Shown here one piece after another: positions 23,460 through 27,912 of a stretch of 27,912 nucleotides of DNA (its first letter is position 1; every line of letters starts with the position of its first letter). The stretch lies in assembly GCA_937988885.1 (NCBI GenBank), contig CALKHR010000199.1, positions 1 through 27,912 on the forward strand. Direction: 5' to 3'. The position numbers and the translations under genes are program-made. The notes under the pieces were generated by a model that made no database searches, was not told the DNA's origin, and saw only the letters and a program-made list of their open reading frames with translations. The DNA is from an uncultured Roseiflexaceae bacterium. Lineage in GTDB: Bacteria; Chloroflexota; Chloroflexia; Chloroflexales; Roseiflexaceae.

Positions 23460-25232
23460 ATGGCGGTTCAAACCAAACAACATGAACATGATCGTGATGC
23501 GGCGCTAGCCTGGCTGATCGTGAGCACGTTGGCGCCGCACTGGCGAATGATGCTACTGGCACTACTGATGCTCACGGCCACAGCCACGCTCAACGTTGTG
23601 CCTCCGTACCTGGTGCAACAGGCGATCGATGGGCCAATCGCGCAGCGCGATACCAGCGCCTTATGGCCGATTGCGGCGCTGTACGGCGGCGTGGCACTGG
23701 CGATGTTCGGGTTGCAGTATGCCCAAACCTATTTTCTCCAACACGCGGGCCAGCGCGCCCTCGCGGACCTGCGGACGCGACTGTTCGGGCATATCCTCAA
23801 TCAGGATCAGAGCTTTTTTGGGCGGATGCGCGTCGGCGATCTCGTGACGCGCCTGACCAGCGACATCGACGCGCTGAACCAGTTGCTCTCCAGCAGCGCG
23901 GTGCTGATCCTGAGCGATACCGTGACGCTGCTGGCGATCATCATCACGATGGTGGCGCTGAACTGGCGCTTGGCGCTGTTGGCACTGGCTGTCCTGCCGA
24001 TTTTGGCGCTCGTGACGCGCTACTTCCGGCAGCGCATCCGTGGCTCATCGACGAGCGAGCGTTCGGCATTAGCCCGCACGAGCGGCTTCCTCAGCGAGCA
24101 TCTGAACGGCATGCTACTGATTCAGTTGTTCGGGCAGCAACGGGAGAGCGCAGCGGAATTCGATACGCACAACGCCCATTATCGGCACACGCTGATCGTG
24201 CTGCGCCGCCACAGCGCGTTGTTCCTAGCCGTGCAGGAGGTTCTGGCAGCGATAGGCGTGGCGATGCTGCTGTACGGCGGTGGGCAGGGCGTGCTGGCGG
24301 GCTGGGCCACGCTGGGCATGCTGGTGGCCTTCGTGCAGTACACCGACCGCGCCTTCCAGCCCGTGCTGCGGCTCTCCGAGCAGTACAACGCGGTGCAGGT
24401 GGCGCTCGGCGCTGGCGACCGCGTGCATCGGATGTTGCAGTCGGAGGCGAGCATCCGCGATCCGGAGGAGCCGGTCGAATTGAAAGAGGTGCGCGGCGCG
24501 GTGGAGTTGCGCGACGTGGTGTTCTCGTATCTGCCCGAGGAGCCGGTGCTGCGAGGCGTATCGCTCAGCATTCCCGTCGGGCAGACGGTGGCGGTGGTTG
24601 GCGCGACGGGTGCGGGCAAATCGAGTTTAGTCGGCCTGTTGGCGCGCTTCTACGATCCGCAGCATGGGCAAGTACTGCTCGATGGCATCGACATTCGGCA
24701 TCTGCGCCTGAGCGATCTGCGGCGAGCAGTGGTGGTAGTGCCGCAAGACCCGATCTGCTTGGCGGGCAGCATCACGCACAATATCCGGTTGTATCGCGAT
24801 GATATCAGCGATGAGGAGGTGCGCCAAGCGGCGCAGTTGGCGAACGCCGCCACATTTATCGAGCAGTTGCCGGGCGGCTACGACTATCAGGTGCAGCCGG
24901 GTGGCACCAACCTCTCGTTGGGCCAACGGCAGTTGTTGGCGTTGGCGCGGGCGCTGGCGCTCAGCCCCAAAGGCGTGTTGGTGCTCGACGAGGCCACCAG
25001 TAGCATCGACACCGCCACCGAAGCGCTGATCCAGGAGGCGCTCGAACGCATTTTGCGCAGCCGCACCAGCGTGGTGATCGCGCATCGCCTCAGCACCATC
25101 CGCAATGCCGACCGCATCATCGTGATGCATCGCGGCAAAATCGTGGAGGATGGCACGCATACCGAACTGCTGGCGCGCCAAGGCTACTATGCGCGTCTTC
25201 ACAAACACCAATTGGCGGGCGAAGGCGAATAG
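23460..25232 (+). CDS. Heterodimeric ABC exporter, catalytic half
   Basis: The 590-residue partner has six membrane helices (about residues 20-325) and an ATPase domain (about 350-580). It has Walker A VGATGAGKSS near 380, Walker B VLVLDEATSSID with the catalytic Glu511, and the switch His542 in VIAHRLSTIRNADRI, so it can hydrolyse ATP. Its signature is LSLGQ instead of LSGGQ (Gly to Leu), matching the degenerate site that it forms with the other half. Together the two genes encode one asymmetric exporter with a single active ATP site. The ATG at 23460 follows AAGGCGAGAG and the gap to the previous gene is only 27 bases. The 25419 gene follows after 186 bases. Confidence 0.95.
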   Translation: MAVQTKQHEHDRDAALAWLIVSTLAPHWRMMLLALLMLTATATLNVVPPYLVQQAIDGPIAQRDTSALWPIAALYGGVALAMFGLQYAQTYFLQHAGQRALADLRTRLFGHILNQDQSFFGRMRVGDLVTRLTSDIDALNQLLSSSAVLILSDTVTLLAIIITMVALNWRLALLALAVLPILALVTRYFRQRIRGSSTSERSALARTSGFLSEHLNGMLLIQLFGQQRESAAEFDTHNAHYRHTLIVLRRHSALFLAVQEVLAAIGVAMLLYGGGQGVLAGWATLGMLVAFVQYTDRAFQPVLRLSEQYNAVQVALGAGDRVHRMLQSEASIRDPEEPVELKEVRGAVELRDVVFSYLPEEPVLRGVSLSIPVGQTVAVVGATGAGKSSLVGLLARFYDPQHGQVLLDGIDIRHLRLSDLRRAVVVVPQDPICLAGSITHNIRLYRDDISDEEVRQAAQLANAATFIEQLPGGYDYQVQPGGTNLSLGQRQLLALARALALSPKGVLVLDEATSSIDTATEALIQEALERILRSRTSVVIAHRLSTIRNADRIIVMHRGKIVEDGTHTELLARQGYYARLHKHQLAGEGE

Positions 25233-25418
25233 CGCAGACTTGCACGGCATCGCGGCACTCAGGAGCATCCGCAAGCAGGCGCAATCGACAAAAACAGACC
25301 ATCGAGATGCGAACATGACCCATCCTGAGATGCTTCCCTTACGTATTAACAATAGGTTTACAGTACGCGATCTCCCCACCGGTTCGGATTGAAATGCTAC
25401 GAACGAGAGGAGTTTGCA

Positions 25419-26801
25419 GTGGCGACAACATACGATGATATTGTGATCGGTTCGGGGCAGGCGGGCGGCCCACTGGCGAGCGCATTGGCAAGGAGTGGGC
25501 GACGGGTGGCGCTGATCGAGCGGGCGCATGTCGGCGGCACATGCGTGAACGAGGGCTGCACCCCCACCAAGACAATGGTCGCGAGCGCACGGGTTGCGTA
25601 TCTCGCACGGCGCGCCGCCGATTATGGCGTTCACACCGGGCCGATCACAATCGATATGGAGGTGGTGAGACAACGCAAGCGCACGATCGTGGAGGAGTTC
25701 CGCAACGGGAGCCAACGCAGCCTCGAATCCACCGAGGGCCTCGATCTCCTGATGGGCGAAGCGCGCTTCTGCGATCGCGATTGTGTGATCGTGCGGCGCA
25801 ACGATGGGGCCGAACAGCTTCTCAAAGCCGAGCGCATTCTGATCAACACCGGGTTGCGTCCGAGCCAACCCGATCTGCCAGGTTTGAAGAGCGTGCCCAC
25901 GCTGGATTCCACCAGCATTATGGAATTGGATCACGTGCCCGAGCATTTGATCGTGTTGGGTGGCGGCTACATTGGCCTAGAGTTCGGGCAGATGTTCCGC
26001 CGCTTCGGCAGCGCAGTCACGATTGTGCAGCGCGGCGCGCAACTGCTGCCGCGCGAGGACGCCGATATCGCCGAGGCGGTCGCCGAGATCCTGCGCGACG
26101 ATGGTATCACGGTGCTACTGAACAGTGTGGCCAAGCAGGTGACTTCCGACAAGCCCAATCGCATCGCCCTAACGGTGACGACGCCCGACGGCGAGCGCAC
26201 GCTGAACGGCTCGCACTTGCTCGTGGCGACCGGGCGCGTGCCGAATAGCGATGCACTGAATCTGGCGGCTGCGGGTGTTGCTACCGATGCGCGCGGCTTC
26301 ATCACCGTCAATGAGCGCTTGGAGACGAACGTGCCCGGCATCTACGCGCTGGGCGATGTTAAGGGCGGCCCAGCCTTCACGCACATCTCCTACGACGACT
26401 TCCGCATTCTGCGCACCAACTTGATCGAGGGCGGCAACGCCACAACACGCGATCGCCTGCTGCCATACGTGGTGTTCATCGATCCGCAGTTGGGGCGCAT
26501 TGGAATGAGCGAAAACGAGGCGCGCAAGGCCGGACGGCAGTACCGCGTAGCAACTATGCCGATGACTCGCGTGGCCCGCGCCCTCGAAACCGCCGAAACT
26601 CGCGGCGTCATCAAGGTGCTGGTCGATGCCAACGACGAGACGATCCTCGGCGGGGCAGTGCTGGGCATCGAGGGTGGCGAGTTGATCTCGCAGTTGCAGT
26701 TGGCGATGATGGGCAACCTGGGCTACAGCGTGCTTCGCGATGCGGTATTCGCGCACCCGGCGCTGGCCGAGTTGTGGAACAATCTGTTCGCTTCGTTGTA
26801 G
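25419..26801 (+). CDS. FAD-dependent pyridine nucleotide-disulfide oxidoreductase (MerA-like)
   Basis: The 460-residue flavoprotein has the FAD-binding IVIGSGQAGGPLA near residue 8, the redox-active disulfide motif GGTCVNEGCTPTKTM (Cys42 and Cys47), the NAD(P)-binding LIVLGGGYIGLEFGQMF near 175, the second FAD motif VPGIYALGDVKGG near 307, and a C-terminal dimerisation domain ending FAHPALAELWNNLF, with the active-site His of the class. The family includes mercuric, lipoamide and glutathione reductases. It lacks the HMA domain and the C-terminal Cys pair of true mercuric reductase, so the electron acceptor is unknown. The GTG at 25419 follows GAGAGGAG with 6 bases spacing; the in-frame TTG at 25389 has no such site. 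The 186-base gap from the exporter genes holds no clear terminator. Confidence 0.93.
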   Translation: MATTYDDIVIGSGQAGGPLASALARSGRRVALIERAHVGGTCVNEGCTPTKTMVASARVAYLARRAADYGVHTGPITIDMEVVRQRKRTIVEEFRNGSQRSLESTEGLDLLMGEARFCDRDCVIVRRNDGAEQLLKAERILINTGLRPSQPDLPGLKSVPTLDSTSIMELDHVPEHLIVLGGGYIGLEFGQMFRRFGSAVTIVQRGAQLLPREDADIAEAVAEILRDDGITVLLNSVAKQVTSDKPNRIALTVTTPDGERTLNGSHLLVATGRVPNSDALNLAAAGVATDARGFITVNERLETNVPGIYALGDVKGGPAFTHISYDDFRILRTNLIEGGNATTRDRLLPYVVFIDPQLGRIGMSENEARKAGRQYRVATMPMTRVARALETAETRGVIKVLVDANDETILGGAVLGIEGGELISQLQLAMMGNLGYSVLRDAVFAHPALAELWNNLFASL

Positions 26802-26926
26802 CCGCTAACCAAAAGTTGTGGCGTCTTTCCTATAAGTATTCAACCATTTACTATCCCAACCGCGTTCCTCAGCTATACTCAAACCATCAGATGAAGCAAC
26901 AATCGCTTAACGCGGAGGAACATACA

Positions 26927-27487
26927 ATGAAAGCGCTACGCCTCTTCCCCAAACTCGTGATGGCCGTCGGTATCGTCTTTGCACTCGCCGGACTCGGAAC
27001 CACTGGTGCGGGTATCTACATCAACAGCTTTGTGAAGCAACAGTTGGCTTCCCAGCAGATCGTCACTCCAGCTGATGCGTCCATCCCGAACACGCCCGTC
27101 ACGGACATTCCGACCGCGTTAAGCATGGCCAACGTTATCCAGAAGCACGCAGCGGCCAGCAGCAACGGTCTCTCCTACGCGCAGATGGGTAAGTACGCAG
27201 TTGAGAGCGGCGACCCGGCGGGCACCAACGACGCCGAAGCAGCTCTGAAGGACGCGAACGGTAACCCAGTAGCCAATGCGGCTCGCAACACACAACTCAC
27301 GGCGGCTGGTCTGGTGACTTCGCTCAGCTTGTCGGCAATGGCGTTCGGCGCTTCGTATGGCGCGATGGCGCTCGGCATCGGGTTCCTTGTCTTGGGCATC
27401 GTGGTCACTGGCCTCGGCTATGCACTGCTCGGCCTGATCACTCCAGAAGTCGCCAAGCGCTTCGGGCTCCAGCCGGTCGCATCTTAA
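26927..27487 (+). CDS. Small membrane protein of the family mislabelled 'aromatic ring-opening dioxygenase LigA'
   Basis: The 186-residue protein has an N-terminal helix (about residues 8-33), a polar extracytoplasmic stretch (about 34-118) and two C-terminal helices (about 124-146 and 148-172), ending KRFGLQPVAS. The polar part includes 'ANVIQKHAAASSNGLSYAQMGKYA' and NAARNTQLTAAGLVTSL, then SLSAMAFGASYGAMALGIGF. This pattern (helix, INKHALE-like segment, an N-x-R-N-T motif, then a paired-helix end) matches a set of actinobacterial membrane proteins that databases often label LigA without biochemical evidence. I would call it a membrane protein of unknown function. The ATG at 26927 follows CGGAGGAA (26913-26920) with ideal spacing; the frame is open upstream to 26774 but overlaps the previous gene. 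Confidence 0.75.
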   Translation: MKALRLFPKLVMAVGIVFALAGLGTTGAGIYINSFVKQQLASQQIVTPADASIPNTPVTDIPTALSMANVIQKHAAASSNGLSYAQMGKYAVESGDPAGTNDAEAALKDANGNPVANAARNTQLTAAGLVTSLSLSAMAFGASYGAMALGIGFLVLGIVVTGLGYALLGLITPEVAKRFGLQPVAS

Positions 27488-27500
27488 GCACTCTCCCCTA

Positions 27501-27535
27501 GGAGGCGAAACGAGCAACGGCGCTCCTTCGCCTCC
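27501..27535 (+). other. Perfect 9-base stem-loop after the 26927 gene
   Basis: GGAGGCGAA (27501-27509) pairs with TTCGCCTCC (27527-27535) around 17 bases. No T-run follows, so it is not a standard terminator; it may protect the 3' end. Confidence 0.5.
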
Positions 27536-27576
27536 AGCCCTAAGCCATATAGCCATCATCGCTTTCCTCCTGCAAG

Positions 27577-27609
27577 GCGGCTGCTCGTATCGAGCAGTCG
27601 CTTTGTTTT
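27577..27609 (+). terminator. Intrinsic terminator after the 26927 gene
   Basis: GCGGCTGCTCG (27577-27587) pairs with CGAGCAGTCGC (27591-27601), 11 pairs with one G-T wobble, loop TAT, followed by TTTGTTTT. Confidence 0.85.
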
Positions 27610-27704
27610 GCTGTGGGAATAGTTGAGCACATCCCGCCTCGGTGTGCTATGCTATACATCTACATTTTTCGTTTGTGCGGCTGCCGCGCTAGCAGGAGAT
27701 CCCA

Positions 27705-27793
27705 ATGCGCTACGCTGTGTATGTCCCGAACTTCGATACATTTGGCTCGGTACGCACGCTTGTTGAGTTGGCCCAGGCCGCAGAGCGCGATGC
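27705..27793 (+). pseudogene. 5' fragment of a luciferase-like (LLM class) flavin monooxygenase
   Basis: About 30 codons, MRYAVYVPNFDTFGSVRTLV then ELAQAAERD, match the N-terminus of LLM-class F420 or FMN-dependent oxidoreductases, which normally run on with AAERDGWDGFFLWDH. After the Asp the similarity stops abruptly (near 27790), and the frame continues only as unrelated residues to a stop at 27905. The family has about 280-350 residues. The ATG at 27705 has AGGAGAT upstream, so the start region is intact. A TATACA or TATGCT -10-like sequence lies at 27648-27658. The break coincides with the start of IS200/IS605-like sequence, so insertion is the simplest cause. The rest of the gene may lie beyond the window. 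Confidence 0.7.
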
Positions 27794-27912
27794 CTATAAG
27801 GACACGCTATGCAAACGACAAGCTCTCCACGAACAGAATATCGAACCATCGAAATTATTTACAGAAAAGGCGGCAGAAAGCCCCGTGCCTTTAGGCCGGG
27901 GATGAATGCCGT
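27794..27912 (+). mobile_element. Partial or miniature IS200/IS605-type (TnpB-associated) element
   Basis: After the truncated gene, the last 30 bases of the window carry a short stem-loop: CCCCG and GCC (27881-27889 region) pair with GGC and CGGGG (27893-27901 region) around a TTTA loop, preceded by AAAG and followed by ATGAATGCC. This 'AGCCCC ... TTTAG ... GGGGA' form is like the right end and omega-RNA tail of TnpB-carrying IS200/IS605 elements. The window stops a few bases later, so I cannot tell whether this is a miniature element of about 120 bases or the start of a larger one. An open frame from the ATG at 27796 region runs to the edge but has no recognisable similarity. Confidence 0.5.

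Noticed and set aside
25316..25393. 25-codon frame (begins MTHPEMLPLRINNR) before the flavoprotein
   Set aside because: Weak ribosome site and no comparison available; could be a leader peptide but not supportable.
24627..25946. Long open frame on the minus strand (439 codons)
   Set aside because: It lies opposite the exporter ATPase domain and the flavoprotein gene, both with full motif sets; its translation is low in complexity and has no recognisable domain.
25419..26801. Naming the flavoprotein mercuric reductase (merA)
   Set aside because: There is no HMA domain, no C-terminal Cys pair and no mer genes around it; only the shared disulfide oxidoreductase fold is supported.
1..27912. tRNA, rRNA genes or CRISPR arrays
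   Set aside because: Reading both strands by eye, I found no cloverleaf with a GGTTCGAATCC-type arm, no rRNA-like sequence and no regularly spaced direct repeats.

Overview
The window looks like chromosomal DNA of a free-living bacterium, most likely a member of the Chloroflexota. I infer this from the gene mix (gyrase B next to a TMEM43-family protein, an SPFH protein with a Pro/Glu tail, an HpnB/CrtQ-like glycosyltransferase, a PQQ-type sugar dehydrogenase with a hydrophobic C-terminal tail), the moderately high GC, and the single-gene or short-operon layout. No 16S rRNA or other decisive marker is present, so the phylum call is moderate in confidence.

Layout. 1-4.2 kb: a tandem GNAT acetyltransferase (minus), then divergently a small membrane protein overlapping a family 2 glycosyltransferase, a secreted sugar dehydrogenase, and a second small membrane protein with its own promoter and terminator. 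4.3-6.5 kb: udk (uridine kinase) convergent with ilvA (threonine deaminase with two ACT-like domains). 6.9-7.8 kb: SPFH/prohibitin protein with a sharp base-composition step inside the gene. 7.96-12.75 kb: a tight three-gene minus-strand operon: unknown 230-residue protein, then a PAS-GAF-GAF histidine kinase, then a McrB-like AAA ATPase with no McrC. 13.2-16.4 kb: a multi-pass membrane protein read from a TTG start, then gyrB with a strong bidirectional terminator. 16.5-17.5 kb: TMEM43-family protein, then a repeat-like intergenic stretch. 17.9-18.4 kb: a dual-specificity protein phosphatase. 18.5-21.4 kb: a sulfonate/taurine-type ABC importer (ATPase, lipoprotein, permease) whose start codon lies immediately after a long, uncatalogued structured RNA. 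21.5-25.2 kb: the two halves of an asymmetric heterodimeric ABC exporter, preceded by a leader with a possible internal terminator. 25.4-26.8 kb: a MerA-like FAD disulfide oxidoreductase. 26.9-27.5 kb: a small membrane protein of the family often mislabelled LigA. 27.7 kb to the end: the first ~30 codons of a luciferase-like monooxygenase, broken by what looks like the end of an IS200/IS605 (TnpB-type) element.

The best candidates for something undescribed are the structured RNA abutting the importer start codon (18585-18648), the kinase/McrB-like operon (7960-12753), and the IS605-type end inside the truncated gene at the window's right edge. Several genes have the same kind of promoter, an extended -10 of the form TGn-TATAAT with no clear -35. 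No tRNA, rRNA, CRISPR array or replication origin was seen.
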